Below, piece by piece: positions 19,174 to 29,715 of a stretch of 64,000 nucleotides of DNA. Both the position numbers and the translations under genes were made by a program. The notes under the pieces are model-generated. The model saw nothing but the letters and a program-made list of their open reading frames with translations. It did not search any database and was not told where the DNA came from. Numbering within the stretch: position 1 is the stretch's first letter; each line of letters starts with the position of its first letter. Where the stretch lies: contig NZ_KB894431.1 of the NCBI RefSeq assembly GCF_000374445.1, forward strand, positions 1-64,000, in the 5' to 3' direction. This stretch comes from Actinokineospora enzanensis DSM 44649. Lineage in GTDB: Bacteria; Actinomycetota; Actinomycetes; Mycobacteriales; Pseudonocardiaceae.

Positions 19174-19560
19174 TCAGTCGTCCCCCGTGACGTCGATGAG
19201 GAGATCGCCGGGAACGGCCAGCAACCTGGCCAACAGCGCCCGGTCGAGTTCCACCGCGTGCTCGGTCGCGTGCGAGGCGGCCAGGCAGAACCAATCCGCG
19301 GTGTAGCCTGCCTCGACCAGGCGCCACAGCTCCGCTTGCCTGGGTTCGAGCCGGTCGAGCAGCCAGTCCAGGTGATCGGCCAGCTCCGCGTCGGTCGGCA
19401 GACCGGAGCTCAGGAACCAGTACGGGACGCTGACGGTCGACCGACCACGCCGATCACCCACCTCCGCCGCGATGGTGGGTTCGAGACCGAGCATCTCGGT
19501 GACCGCTCGGGCGGACCCGCCCCCGACGAGGCGATAGGTCGCTTCGGTACGCACCCGCAC
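19174..19560 (-). CDS. DUF4279-like protein
   Basis: A 128-residue cytoplasmic protein. The opening VRVRTEATYRLVGGGSARAV-TEMLGLEPT, the PYWFLSSG centre and the LDWLLDRLEPRQAELWRLVE helix follow the DUF4279 pattern. That family has no established enzyme activity and is often linked with polymorphic-toxin or immunity neighbourhoods. No toxin gene is adjacent here. The GTG start lacks a strong ribosome site, and a start a few codons later is possible. Confidence 0.7.
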   Translation of the reverse strand: MRVRTEATYRLVGGGSARAVTEMLGLEPTIAAEVGDRRGRSTVSVPYWFLSSGLPTDAELADHLDWLLDRLEPRQAELWRLVEAGYTADWFCLAASHATEHAVELDRALLARLLAVPGDLLIDVTGDD

Positions 19561-19725
19561 ATCGTCGATGGCCGGGCCCGATCAAGCGAGTCGATTCTGC
19601 TGCTGTCCAGCAGGTTGCAGGCACCGACGCGGACGGGTTCGAGGGAGTAAGACGATTGCGCGGCTACCTCGCTGCCAGCATGAGCGGGGACGTTCGTTCC
19701 GTTATCGCCGAAGGGACTGTGGACA

Positions 19726-20634
19726 GTGACCAAGACGTCGCGGCGGACCATGATCCACCGCTGGGGGGCCGCAGCCGACCGACGGTGGAGCGCGCAGCCG
19801 TTCCGCCGAGGTGTGCCCATCCCGCCGGAGGTCTTCCTCGCCCATGGCCGTACCGCGACCCTGCGCTACCTTGACACCGCCCCCGACGACGCCACGCGCC
19901 CGCTGGTCGTCCTGCTCGCCGATCCGCCCGTGACCATCGAGTCCTACTCCGACCTCATCGGACGGTTGCGCGACAGCCACCGAGTCGTGGTGACCGAGCT
20001 ACCGGGCTTCGGCTTCAGCACACCGCTGCCGGGCTACGACTTCACCCTCACCGCTCTCGGCGACGCTCTCACCGAGTTCATCGCCACGCTCTCCGACACC
20101 CACACCACCCTGGTCGCCCCCTGCGCAACCGCCTACTGCGCCCTGGACATCGCGACCAGACAACCGGCGCTGCTGCACCGACTCGTGCTGACCCAGGCCC
20201 CCGACTGGCCGACCGCGCTCTTCTGGCGCGACCGGCTCGACCGGGCGTCGAAAGGCATCCTGCGCACACCACTGCTCGGCCAACTGCTGCTCCGCGCCGT
20301 GCGCACGAACCTCGGCGGACAATGGCTACGCCGAGCCTGCGCCACCCCGGACACCCGCGCCCGCCTGCTCGCCGACTTCGCGGCGGCCGACCGCACAGGC
20401 GCCGCCTTCAGCCTCGCGACAGCGTTCCAGCACTACCTCGCCGGACCGGCACCCCGCATCGACACCGCCACCGACATCCTCGCCCTCTGGGGCGACGCCG
20501 ACCCCAGCCACCGGCACAGCGACCCGGAGACCATCACCCGGATCGCCCCCGCCGCCCGCCTCGTCCGACTCCCCGACACCGGGCACTTCCCCGAGCTCGA
20601 ACGCCCCGACATCCTGGCCGCCCTGCTCCGGTGA
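19726..20634 (+). CDS. Alpha/beta hydrolase with Cys at the nucleophile position
   Basis: A 302-residue alpha/beta-hydrolase-fold protein: VVLLADPPVTIESYSDL (HG-loop region), ELPGFGFSTPLPGYDFT, an acid candidate in LWGDADPSH and the catalytic His in LPDTGHFPELERP. Where the family has GxSxG, this protein reads LVAPCATAYCAL, so Cys replaces Ser and both flanking Gly are lost. It may be a Cys-dependent hydrolase (as in dienelactone hydrolase), a thioester-handling enzyme, or inactive. GTG start with AAGGGA upstream. It ends 6 bp before the convergent gene. Confidence 0.85.
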   Translation: MTKTSRRTMIHRWGAAADRRWSAQPFRRGVPIPPEVFLAHGRTATLRYLDTAPDDATRPLVVLLADPPVTIESYSDLIGRLRDSHRVVVTELPGFGFSTPLPGYDFTLTALGDALTEFIATLSDTHTTLVAPCATAYCALDIATRQPALLHRLVLTQAPDWPTALFWRDRLDRASKGILRTPLLGQLLLRAVRTNLGGQWLRRACATPDTRARLLADFAAADRTGAAFSLATAFQHYLAGPAPRIDTATDILALWGDADPSHRHSDPETITRIAPAARLVRLPDTGHFPELERPDILAALLR

Positions 20635-20640
20635 CCCGGG

Positions 20641-21081
20641 TCAGCGCCTGCCGGTGGACAGGATGACGAGGTACTGGCCGCCGCCCGCCTCCACGTTCGC
20701 GGTCACCGGCAGGTCCGGCACGAGTCGGGAGAAGCGGTCCACCAGCCAGTCGGCGGCCTCGTGCGCGTCCTGCTCGGTCGGGCAGCGGGCGACCATCTCA
20801 CGGCCGCCCTTGCGCTCCAGCCGTCCCGCGACGGTGATCAGCGGGGCGGGCTCGGCCACGTGCAGGCGGTCCGGCCAGGCGATGACGACCTTGACCGCGC
20901 CCTTGCGGGTGTTGCAGCCGCGGTGGGCGAGCCGCTCGGGGAGCCTGGCCTTCCGGTCGGCGGTCCGGCTGTCGACGCTGGGGCCGCGCGGGTCGTTCAC
21001 CGACATGTCGGGGTCGACCGGCTCGTCGCACACCCAGCAGCGCCAGCCGTCGCGTTCGGCTACTTCGTCGAGGAGGCTCAC
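20641..21081 (-). CDS. HNH-like zinc protein of unknown function
   Basis: A 146-residue protein. The first half looks like a zinc-finger/HNH scaffold: CWVCDEPVDPDMSVNDP (first Cys pair) and LAHRGCNTRKGA (His, Cys and Asn like the HxxCNxxKG end of HNH nucleases). The second half is a small alpha/beta region (ARCPTEQDAHEAADWLVDRF). A second Cys pair and the catalytic His-Asn context are incomplete, so nuclease activity is uncertain. GTG start at 21081. Transcribed convergently with the hydrolase gene. Confidence 0.7.
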   Translation of the reverse strand: MSLLDEVAERDGWRCWVCDEPVDPDMSVNDPRGPSVDSRTADRKARLPERLAHRGCNTRKGAVKVVIAWPDRLHVAEPAPLITVAGRLERKGGREMVARCPTEQDAHEAADWLVDRFSRLVPDLPVTANVEAGGGQYLVILSTGRR

Positions 21082-21276
21082 GGGGGCAAACTACAGCGGG
21101 GGCGACGCGTCGGCCCGACCGCCTCGGTGCCCGGCCGTCTGACCTGCGCGGATGCGGCGCACGCGCACGCACGCGCGGGTGGAAACAATGGGAAGGGTTA
21201 TAGCTTCCTGTTGGGTGCCGGTCTTGAGACAGCGGCATTTACGTTGGGAAAGTCCCAGCGCAAAGGAGCTGTACCC

Positions 21277-21789
21277 ATGTCCCGCACCAGAGTCCTCGCC
21301 GCACTCGTCGGCATCCTGGCCGCGTTCGCCCTGGTTTCCCCGGCCGTCGCCTCGACCACGCTGGTCCGCACCATCTACTACGACAGCAGCCGCGCCGCCG
21401 AACTGGCCGACGAGGTCGACCAGGCCGCGCAGATCTGGAACGCGGGCGTCACCAGTGTCAAACTCGTGAAGGGCCCCGGCGGGGTCACCGTCACCACGGC
21501 CCAGAGCGGTTCCGCTCCCGGCACCTCCAGCTGTGTCGGCTGCACCCGCGGCCAGATCTACTTCTACCGCAACCAGATCACCAGTTCCGGTGCCGCCCCG
21601 CTGCGCGTCGTCGTGCACGAGTTCGGGCACATCCTGAGCCTCAACCATCCGTCGGACATCGGGAACTGCGCGAAGGTGATGGCCGGTGGCCGGTGCCAGA
21701 ACGCGCAGCCGAGCGCCGCGGAACTGGCCGCCGTGCAACGGTTCTGGACCGGGCGGGTGGCGGCGCCGACCGTCGGCCTGGTCGCCTGA
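21277..21789 (+). CDS. Secreted snapalysin-like (M7) metalloprotease
   Basis: A 170-residue exported zinc protease. It has a signal peptide (MSRTRVLAALVGILAAFALV, cleavage near AVA-S), a short mature domain starting TTLVRTIYYDSS, and the active-site motif VVHEFGHILSLNHPSD, matching the HExxHxxxxxH/D arrangement of small neutral proteases. A Cys pair (SSCVGC) and another (NCAKVM, GRCQN) support disulfides. Length fits the small M7 family without a propeptide. AAAGGAGCT precedes the ATG at 21277. The usual upstream divergent LysR activator of Streptomyces snapalysins is absent here. Confidence 0.88.
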   Translation: MSRTRVLAALVGILAAFALVSPAVASTTLVRTIYYDSSRAAELADEVDQAAQIWNAGVTSVKLVKGPGGVTVTTAQSGSAPGTSSCVGCTRGQIYFYRNQITSSGAAPLRVVVHEFGHILSLNHPSDIGNCAKVMAGGRCQNAQPSAAELAAVQRFWTGRVAAPTVGLVA

Positions 21790-21819
21790 CCCGGGATCCG
21801 TCCTCGGTGGACCTTGATG

Positions 21820-21853
21820 CGCCCCGGCCATCCCAAGTGGAATGGCCGGGGCG
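21820..21853 (+). terminator. Hairpin terminator after the protease gene
   Basis: A perfect 12-bp stem (21820-21831 with 21842-21853, CGCCCCGGCCAT) with a 10-nt loop begins 30 bp after the protease stop. It separates that gene from the WXG100-like pair. A frame starting inside it at 21842 is therefore not a credible gene start. Confidence 0.85.
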
Positions 21854-21949
21854 TACGTCATCGACGTTCTGTCCGAATCGGCCATGTTCGTCGTCTGCCT
21901 CCAGTACGCTGCCGCCAGATGCCCGATTCAGGGATGGTGGTCACGGACT

Positions 21950-22237
21950 GTGAGCGGATACGGGGTCGAGATCGGTCAGTTACGGGCCGCCGCAGGCGCG
22001 GCGGGATCCGCCGCCGACCAGGCCAGGGCGGTGAACCCGGGTACCGGGCTGGACGCCGTCGCGGCGGCGTTGCCGGGTGGGGACGCGGCAGCGAACGCGC
22101 CCGCGTTGGCGTCGACGTTCAACGAGCGCGGGAAGACGTGGGCGGGCGAGATCGACCAGTGGGGCGAATCGGTCGCCGCGGCCGCCAAGGCGTACACCGA
22201 GAACGAGGAGTCCGCGGAAAGGGCGTTCCGGGGATGA
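21950..22237 (+). CDS. WXG100/ESX-target-like small protein
   Basis: A 95-residue Ala-rich helical protein (VSGYGVEIGQLRAAAGAAGS at the N-terminus, FNERGKTWAGEIDQWGESVA later). Size, helical character and its partner downstream fit a type VII secretion target or chaperone-like protein. The exact WXG is not present at the turn, but Trp residues occur in the second half. The GTG at 21950 is preferred over a longer frame that starts within the upstream terminator. Its stop overlaps the next start (ATGA), so the two are translated together. Confidence 0.72.
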   Translation: MSGYGVEIGQLRAAAGAAGSAADQARAVNPGTGLDAVAAALPGGDAAANAPALASTFNERGKTWAGEIDQWGESVAAAAKAYTENEESAERAFRG

Positions 22238-23147
22238 CCACCGGCTACGACGACGTCCGCCAATGGGACGCCGATGCGCTCGATACGTCGGCCACGAACC
22301 TGCGCGGGCGGCGGGACAAACTCATCGGGTTGCAGGACGAACTCGACGACGCCAGGAAACTGCCCGACTGGCACGGGCCCGCGGGTGAACGGGCGCGCAA
22401 TTCGCTGGGGGAGACGCGGAACAATGCCGAGATCCTGATCGCGGAGCTGTCCGCCGTCGAACGCGCCATGCAAACCGCGTCGGACGACGTTTCCACCCTG
22501 AAATCCCGGGTCGCCAACAACGATTCCCTGGCCGGTACCTATCAGTTCCGCATCGCCGCCGACGGCTCGATCGTGGACGACAAACCCGCCGACCCGCCGC
22601 CGAGGTCGCGGGTCGAGGCCGAGGACCGGGCCGAGGCCCGACAGCACCGCGAGACGATCCGGAAGCAGCTGGAGCAGGAAACCAAGGCGATACTCGCCAC
22701 CGCGAAGAACATCGACTCGGCTCTCGCCCAGGTGATGCGGCTCGCACAGGAACGCAAGATCGGCGACCACGGGGCGAACACCCTGGCCGACGCCCGTAAG
22801 AACGGGGAGATCGAGGCCCAGGTGATCGAGATGGAGCAGGCGCTGCGCGACGCCGGGCTGCTCACCGGTCCGCCCGCGTCCGGCCACTACCGGCAGTGGC
22901 TGGAGAACGCGGTGCGCCGGGGCGTGTCGGTCGACACCATCAAGCAGATGATCACCGACCACCACATCACGCCGGACGATTTCCGGGTGCTCGACGGAAT
23001 GGAGGAGATCCGCGAGGACGAGGACGGCGACGGCACCTTCAAGTCGTACTTCCTGATGCCGACGAACATCAGCGGGGACGACGCAAGATCACCGGTGGCA
23101 ACGAGACCGAGGAAGACGCGGGACTGTCCGATGGCGGGTATCGCTAG
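22234..23147 (+). CDS. WXG100-like helical protein, apparent frameshift near 23085
   Basis: The N-terminus (YDDVRQWDADALDTSATNLR, LPDWHGPAGERARNSLGETR) is typical of long type VII secretion-associated helical proteins. A charged coiled-coil region follows (about residues 125-180, EAEDRAEARQHRETIRKQLE) and a C-terminal domain with HHITPDDFRVLDGMEEI. In the annotated frame the protein runs straight into the downstream lipoprotein through an unnatural Arg/Pro stretch. A -1 shift at GCA/AAG (23083-23087) instead gives DDAKITGGNETEEDAGLSDG and a stop at 23147, a far more natural tail. I annotate that end and treat the fusion as a frameshift or sequencing indel. Confidence 0.68.
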
Positions 23148-23691
23148 CCGATCGCGCGTGGCCGGTGCAGTCCTGCTCGTGGCCGCGCTGACCACGGCGT
23201 GTGACACCAAGGCCCAGTTCGCGCCGTCACTGCCCCCGGCGGCCGGGTTCCGGGTCGACGACGGCGTCCTGAAGCTGTGGACGGGCACCCCGTGCGACGG
23301 TGTCACCGGCCTGCGGCTGATCTTCGACTCCGGCACCGCGAAGAGCGCGGAACAGGAGTGGACCGCGCCCCGACCGGGGGTGACGGTGGAGCACATGGAC
23401 CTGCTGCGGACCGCCGGGGGATCCGCTCCGGACACCGGCGACCCGCTCCAGGTCCGACAGCCCCTGCCCGCCGACTACGACTGGACCACGGCGGCCTCGG
23501 TCAACTTCTCCGTCGACGGCCCGGTGGCGAACGGCGCCAGGGTCGACGTCGCCCAGGTACTGCGCGAGTCGGCCCGGCACCCGTCCGGTAGCTACCTGTT
23601 CGGCTCGCGCGGCTGGCTGGACGCGTCGGATGTGCAGCGGGAGAACCGCAGGTCGTTCCTGACCGTCTGCACCCCCGACCCGGGGCGATGA
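23131..23691 (+). CDS. Secreted lipoprotein, unknown function
   Basis: A 186-residue protein with a lipoprotein signal peptide: basic SRSRVAG, hydrophobic AVLLVAALTTAC with the lipobox LTTAC, and a Cys near residue 24. The mature part has two further Cys (GTPCDGV and LTVCTPD), likely a disulfide. The ATG at 23131 overlaps the predicted end of the previous gene by 17 bp, which supports it as a separate gene. No family is recognised. It may work at the membrane with the two WXG100-like proteins upstream. Confidence 0.72.
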   Translation: MAGIASRSRVAGAVLLVAALTTACDTKAQFAPSLPPAAGFRVDDGVLKLWTGTPCDGVTGLRLIFDSGTAKSAEQEWTAPRPGVTVEHMDLLRTAGGSAPDTGDPLQVRQPLPADYDWTTAASVNFSVDGPVANGARVDVAQVLRESARHPSGSYLFGSRGWLDASDVQRENRRSFLTVCTPDPGR

Positions 23692-24127
23692 CCGGAGCCG
23701 CACGTCGTCCGAGGGCGAGCCGGATGTCATGAGTGGACTGTCGCACCCGAACACATGATTGCCCTGGATATCCCGGGAACGATTCGGTGGCGGCCGAACA
23801 GGCGGAACCGGAATGGCGCGGAACCCGCTCAATTTACGTCCTTTATGGACTCCGATCGGTCCCGACGCGGACGGGGTTCGACCGTGTCGACTGTCCGAAT
23901 GAGACAATGTGACCGGTGGCGCGCCGCTTTCTCGCGCGCGGCAGGGGATCCGGTAGTGGGAACGTGCGAGTGGACCGGCAGGCCGGGGGCGGAGTTCTGG
24001 CAACGTCGAAAGTGCTCGCCTTGGCGAAGGTTGGATGGTAAAGGGAAACCGGAACCGGACGCAACCGGCAAAAATGTGGATGAGAGCAGCGACACACCTC
24101 TCGCGTGATCCGGCCGTAATAGCTAAC
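23692..24127. other. Intergenic region upstream of the siderophore locus
   Basis: About 435 bp with no convincing gene, of lower GC than the neighbours. It separates the lipoprotein gene from the dhb operon and carries the promoter region whose iron box lies at its right end. Confidence 0.5.
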
Positions 24128-24146
24128 TTAGGGGAGGCTAAATCGT
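24128..24146 (+). promoter_or_regulatory. IdeR/DmdR-type iron box upstream of dhbA
   Basis: TTAGGGGAGGCTAAATCGT matches the actinobacterial iron-box consensus TTAGGTTAGGCTAACCTAA at 12 of 19 positions, including the whole TTAGG and AGGCTAA blocks. It lies 15 bp before the dhbA start and overlaps a possible -10 region (TAATAGCTAACTT). Iron-loaded IdeR/DmdR would repress the siderophore operon from this position. I see no second box inside the operon. Confidence 0.75.
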
Positions 24147-24161
24147 CGGAAGGAGACAGCG

Positions 24162-24941
24162 GTGGCTGGGGTGACGGGGTTGTCCGGTCGTATCGCGCTG
24201 GTCACCGGTGCCGCGCGTGGGATCGGTGCCGCCATCGCGGAGGCACTGGCCCGCGAGGGGGTCGCCGTCGCGGCTGTCGACATCGACGTGGACGGGCTCA
24301 AGGAGGTCGTGGACCGGACCGGCGGCGCGGTGGTGCCGTTCCCGGTCGACGTCACCGACCAGCAGGCGTTCGCCCGGGTGGTGGACGAGGTGGAGCGCGA
24401 TCTCGGCCCGCTCGACATCGGCGTCTCCGCGGCGGGCGTGCTGCACCCGGCCTCCGTCGGCGCGACCCGCGCCGAGGACTGGGCGCGGACCTTCGCGGTC
24501 AACTCGACCGGGGTGTTCTTCGTGCTGCGGGAGATCTCCCGCCGGATGGTGCAGCGCGGGCGCGGGGCGCTGGTCACCGTCGGCTCGAACGCGGCCGGTG
24601 TGCCGCGCACCGGGATGGCCGCCTACGCGGCGTCCAAGGCCGCCGCCACGATGCTCACCCGGTGTCTCGGCCTCGAACTCGCCGGGTCGGGCGTGCGCTG
24701 CAACATCGTCTCGCCCGGCTCGACTGACACCGCGATGCAGCGCGCGCTGTGGACCGACGGCAACGGACCCGAGCGCGTCATCGCGGGCGACCCGGCGCAG
24801 TTCCGCGTCGGGATCCCGTTGCGACGCATCGCGGATCCGGCCGACGTGGCCGACGCGGTGGTCTTCCTGGCCTCCGACCAGGCGCGGCACATCACCATGC
24901 AGAACCTCTACGTGGACGGCGGTGCCACCCTGTGCGCCTGA
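24162..24941 (+). CDS. dhbA: 2,3-dihydro-2,3-dihydroxybenzoate dehydrogenase
   Basis: A 259-residue classical SDR. It oxidises 2,3-dihydro-2,3-dihydroxybenzoate to 2,3-dihydroxybenzoate with NAD+, the last step of catechol synthesis. It shows the cofactor motif [12 protein letters not shown], the NSTG helix, the active-site Tyr-Lys in [11 protein letters not shown] and the closing [10 protein letters not shown] segment. The neighbourhood (isochorismate synthase, DHB-AMP ligase, isochorismatase) fixes the assignment within this broad family. GTG start with AAGGAG upstream; first gene after the iron box. Confidence 0.95.
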   Translation: MAGVTGLSGRIALVTGAARGIGAAIAEALAREGVAVAAVDIDVDGLKEVVDRTGGAVVPFPVDVTDQQAFARVVDEVERDLGPLDIGVSAAGVLHPASVGATRAEDWARTFAVNSTGVFFVLREISRRMVQRGRGALVTVGSNAAGVPRTGMAAYAASKAAATMLTRCLGLELAGSGVRCNIVSPGSTDTAMQRALWTDGNGPERVIAGDPAQFRVGIPLRRIADPADVADAVVFLASDQARHITMQNLYVDGGATLCA

Positions 24942-24976
24942 GCTGTCCGGGCCGCGGACGCGCGTTCGGCCTTCCG

Positions 24977-24990
24977 CTCGGTTAGCCGAG
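24977..24990. promoter_or_regulatory. Small hairpin between dhbA and dhbC
   Basis: CTCGG-TTAG-CCGAG forms a 5-bp stem with a 4-nt loop in the 139-bp gap between dhbA and dhbC. It could tune transcription or mRNA stability within the operon. It is too short to be confident. Confidence 0.35.
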
Positions 24991-25080
24991 TCGCACGAGC
25001 GGATCGGCGCGAGGTGAGGGCGCTCCCCGAATGCCGCCCGGCCCATGTCCCGAACCGCTTTCACGAAAGGGAAACCCGAC

Positions 25081-26270
25081 GTGTCTCCTGCTGTCCTGGT
25101 GCGTCCCCGCCCCGTCCACCGGGCGGCGGACCTGTTATCCGCGTACCTGCCCGGCTCGTTCTACTACTCCTCCGCGCACGGCTCGCTGCTCGCCGACGGC
25201 GTGCACGCCCCGGTGGAGGCCGGTGACGGCGACCGCGCCGCGGCCGCGCGCGCGGCGTTGGCGGCCGCGGCCCGCGCGGGTGTCGACGACCCCGTGGTGG
25301 TGGGCGCCATCGGTTTCCGCCCGGACGGTCCGGCCAGCCTGGTCGTGCCCGCGCTCGTCCGCCGGGCCTGCGCCCCCGTTGGCGATGGCCCCACCGGCGC
25401 GGCGGCGGTACCCGACTGGACGATCACCCCCCGGCCGGGACCGGCCCACTACGCCGACGCCGTGCGCCGCTCGCTGGAGCTGATCGGCGGCGGCGAGCTG
25501 GACAAGGTCGTGCTGGGGCGGTGTCTCGACCTGCTCGCCGACACTCCCGTCGCGGTGCCCGCGCTGCTCGCCCGGCTGGTGCGCGCCGATCCCGCCGCGC
25601 ACGCCTTCGCCGTCGACGTCAGCGCGCCCGGCGATCCCGCCCCGCGCACGCTGGTCGGCGCCAGCCCCGAGCTGCTGGTGTCCCGGCGCGGCGCCGAGGT
25701 GGTGGCCAACCCGCTGGCCGGGTCGGCGCCGCGGGTGGCCGACGAGCACGAGAACCGCAGGCGCCGTGCCGCATTGCTGGCCTCGGCCAAGGACCGGGCC
25801 GAGCACGCGCACGTCGCCGCCGGGGTCGCGGGGGTGCTCGCCCGGTTCTGCTCCGAGCTCGACGTGCCCGAACCCACCGTGATCGGCACGCCGACCATGT
25901 GGCACCTCTCCACCAGGATCACCGGCAGGCTCGCCGATCCGACCGATCCGGGCGCCTCCGCGCTGGCGTTGGCCGAGGCGCTGCACCCCACGCCCGCGGT
26001 GTGCGGGGTGCCCGTCGACCGGGCGCGCGACGCGATCGCCGACCTGGAGCCGCTCGACCGCGGCTACTTCACCGGCCTGGTCGGCTGGACCGACCTGCGC
26101 GGCGACGGCGAGTGGGTGGTCACCATCCGCTGCGCCGAGGTCTGCGACGCGGCGGTGCGCCTGTTCGCGGGTGCCGGGATCGTCGCGGGCTCGGACCCGG
26201 ACTCGGAGGTGGCCGAGACCGGCGCGAAGTTCCGCACCCTGCTGCGGGCACTCGGCGCGGAGGAGCCGCG

Positions 26271-26274
<4 letters not shown>
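25081..26274 (+). CDS. dhbC: Isochorismate synthase
   Basis: A 397-residue chorismate-utilising enzyme (DhbC/EntC/MenF group) that converts chorismate to isochorismate, committing it to DHB. Family motifs are [14 protein letters not shown] near residue 140, [34 protein letters not shown] and the C-terminal [18 protein letters not shown]. The GTG at 25081 is chosen because GAAAGGG precedes it; the in-frame ATG at 25045 lacks a good ribosome site. Its stop overlaps the dhbE start (GTGA), giving translational coupling. Confidence 0.95.
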
Positions 26275-27905
<1,631 letters not shown>

Positions 27906-27908
27906 CCC

Positions 27909-28577
27909 GTGCCGTTGCCCAGGATCGATGACTACCCGCTGCCCACGGCGGCCGAGCTGCCCGCGGGCCGGGTCGACTGGCGGCCCGACCCGGCGCGGGC
28001 GGCGCTGCTGGTGCACGACACCCAGCGCTACTTCCTCGCCCCCTTCGCGGGCGCGCCCATCCCGCGGATGCTCGCCAACATCGCCGTCCTGCTCGACGCG
28101 GCGCGCGAGGCGAAGATCCCGGTGATCTACACCGCCCAGCCGGGCAGGCAGGCCGCCGAGGACCGCGGCCTGCTCACCGAGTTCTGGGGCCAGGGCATCG
28201 GCGCGGTCATCGACCGCGACCCGCGCGCCGCCGACATCGTCACCGAGCTCGCCGCGCGGCCCGGTGACACCGTGCTGACCAAGTGGCGCTACAGCGCGTT
28301 CCAGCGCACCTCGCTGATCGAGCGGCTCGCCGCCGCGGGCCGCGACCAGCTGCTGATCACCGGCGTCTACGCGCACATCGGCTGCCAGGCCACCGCGGTG
28401 GAGGCGTTCATGCGCGACGTGCGGCCGTTCCTGGTCGCCGACGCCGTGGCCGACTTCTCCCGCGCGCACCACGACCGGGCCTGCGAGTACGTCGCGCAGT
28501 GCTGCGGCGCCGTGATCACCACCGCCGACACGCTGACCGAGCTGTCTGCGCCGTTCGCGGCGGGGGTCCGGCGATGA
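27909..28577 (+). CDS. dhbB: Isochorismatase
   Basis: A 222-residue isochorismate lyase that cleaves pyruvate from isochorismate to give 2,3-dihydro-2,3-dihydroxybenzoate. It has the family HDTQRYFLAPF start (catalytic Asp), LTKWRYSAFQRTSL (Lys) and ITGVYAHIGCQATAVEAFMRD (cis-peptide and nucleophile-region Cys). Unlike EntB and Bacillus DhbB, it ends without a carrier domain; the carrier is the next gene, whose ATG overlaps this stop. Translation begins at a GTG three bases after dhbE. Confidence 0.95.
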   Translation: MPLPRIDDYPLPTAAELPAGRVDWRPDPARAALLVHDTQRYFLAPFAGAPIPRMLANIAVLLDAAREAKIPVIYTAQPGRQAAEDRGLLTEFWGQGIGAVIDRDPRAADIVTELAARPGDTVLTKWRYSAFQRTSLIERLAAAGRDQLLITGVYAHIGCQATAVEAFMRDVRPFLVADAVADFSRAHHDRACEYVAQCCGAVITTADTLTELSAPFAAGVRR

Positions 28578-28828
28578 GCGCCCCCGAGCCGGACGGCGCC
28601 CTGACCGGCGACCGCCTGCGGGCGGACATCGCCGAGGTGCTCGGCTGCGCACCGGCCGAGGTGACCCCGGACGCCGACCTGCTCGACCTTGGCCTGGACT
28701 CCGTGCGCACCATGGCCCTGGTCGAGCGCTGGCGGGCGGCGGGCGCGCCCGCGGTCGAGTTCGCCGACCTGGCCGAGGAACCCCGGCTGGACCGCTGGAC
28801 CCGGCTCGTCGGCGGGGCGGACGCGTGA
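28574..28828 (+). CDS. Free aryl carrier protein (ArCP)
   Basis: An 84-residue phosphopantetheine-binding carrier. The attachment motif LLDLGLDSVRTMALVERW has the modified Ser near residue 40. It should hold 2,3-dihydroxybenzoyl as a thioester for the first condensation domain of the NRPS. In most catechol systems this domain is fused to the isochorismatase, so the split is a local feature. It overlaps dhbB and the following gene by 4 bp each. Confidence 0.93.
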   Translation: MSAPEPDGALTGDRLRADIAEVLGCAPAEVTPDADLLDLGLDSVRTMALVERWRAAGAPAVEFADLAEEPRLDRWTRLVGGADA

Positions 28829-29676
28829 ACCGGGTCGACCACCGGCACCGCCACCGCGAGCGGATCGCCGAGGTCCGCGCGGGCACGTCGGCGGAGAAGG
28901 TCGGCTACCCGATCCGGGTGCGTGCCGCGACGGTGCTGCGCACGACCATGGTCGGGTCCGGCCTGCTGCGGGTCACCCTGGGCGGCCCGGGGACCGACGG
29001 GTTCGAGGCGCACGCGCCGGACGAGCACGTCAAGGTGCTGTTCCCGGACCAGGACGGCGGCCTGCGCCTGCCCGAGCCGAACGGCGACATGCTGCGCTGG
29101 CCCAAGCCGTCGCCGACCTCCCGCGAGTACACGGTGCGCCGCTACGACCCGGCCACCGGCGAGCTCGACCTGGACATCGCCCTGCACCCGGGCGGACTGG
29201 GCAGCGAGTGGGCGCGCACCGTCGAACCCGGCACGGTCGTGCACGTGGCGGGCCCGCCCGGCGGGTTGATCGTCCCGCACAACTACGACCGCTACCTGCT
29301 CGCGGGAGACCTGACCGCGTTGCCCGCCATCGCCCGCTGGCTGGAGGAACTGCCCCGTACCGCGCGTGGCTGGGCGTTCATCGAGGTCGCCGACGCGGGC
29401 GAGCACATCGACCTGCACGCGCCCGAGGGCATCGAGGTGTGCTGGCTGCACCACGACGGCGCCGAGCCCGGTGACCCCGGGCTGCTCGACCGCGCGGTCC
29501 GGGAGGTCCGTGTCCCCGAGGGCGAGCGGGTCTACGTGTGGGTCGCGGGCGAGGCGGGCGCGATCAAACCGTTGCGCCGCTGGGTCCGGGACGAGCTGGG
29601 CCTGGACAAGGCCGACCACGACATCACCGGCTACTGGAAGCGTGGCGTCGCCGACTTCGACGACGACCACGACTAA
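28825..29676 (+). CDS. Siderophore-interacting FAD-dependent ferric reductase (SIP family)
   Basis: A 283-residue ViuB/SIP-type flavoprotein that would reduce ferric siderophore in the cytoplasm and free the iron after uptake. An N-terminal FAD barrel (LLRVTLGGPGTDGFE, SREYTVRRYDP) is followed by a NAD(P)H-type domain (LLAGDLTALPAIARWLEELP, VWVAGEAGAIKPLRRWV). The C-terminus ends with KADHDITGYWKRGVADFDDD, a very typical SIP tail. GTG start overlapping the carrier-protein stop. Followed by a tandem-repeat intergenic region. Confidence 0.93.
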   Translation: MNRVDHRHRHRERIAEVRAGTSAEKVGYPIRVRAATVLRTTMVGSGLLRVTLGGPGTDGFEAHAPDEHVKVLFPDQDGGLRLPEPNGDMLRWPKPSPTSREYTVRRYDPATGELDLDIALHPGGLGSEWARTVEPGTVVHVAGPPGGLIVPHNYDRYLLAGDLTALPAIARWLEELPRTARGWAFIEVADAGEHIDLHAPEGIEVCWLHHDGAEPGDPGLLDRAVREVRVPEGERVYVWVAGEAGAIKPLRRWVRDELGLDKADHDITGYWKRGVADFDDDHD

Positions 29677-29715
29677 GCCTCACAGACCCCACCACACCCG
29701 GCCCAAGACCCCCGG

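Noticed and set aside
21814-22233. Longer N-terminal frame joined to the WXG100-like genes
   Set aside because: It begins inside the protease terminator and crosses a gene encoded in another frame. The overlapping ATGA start at 22234 is better.
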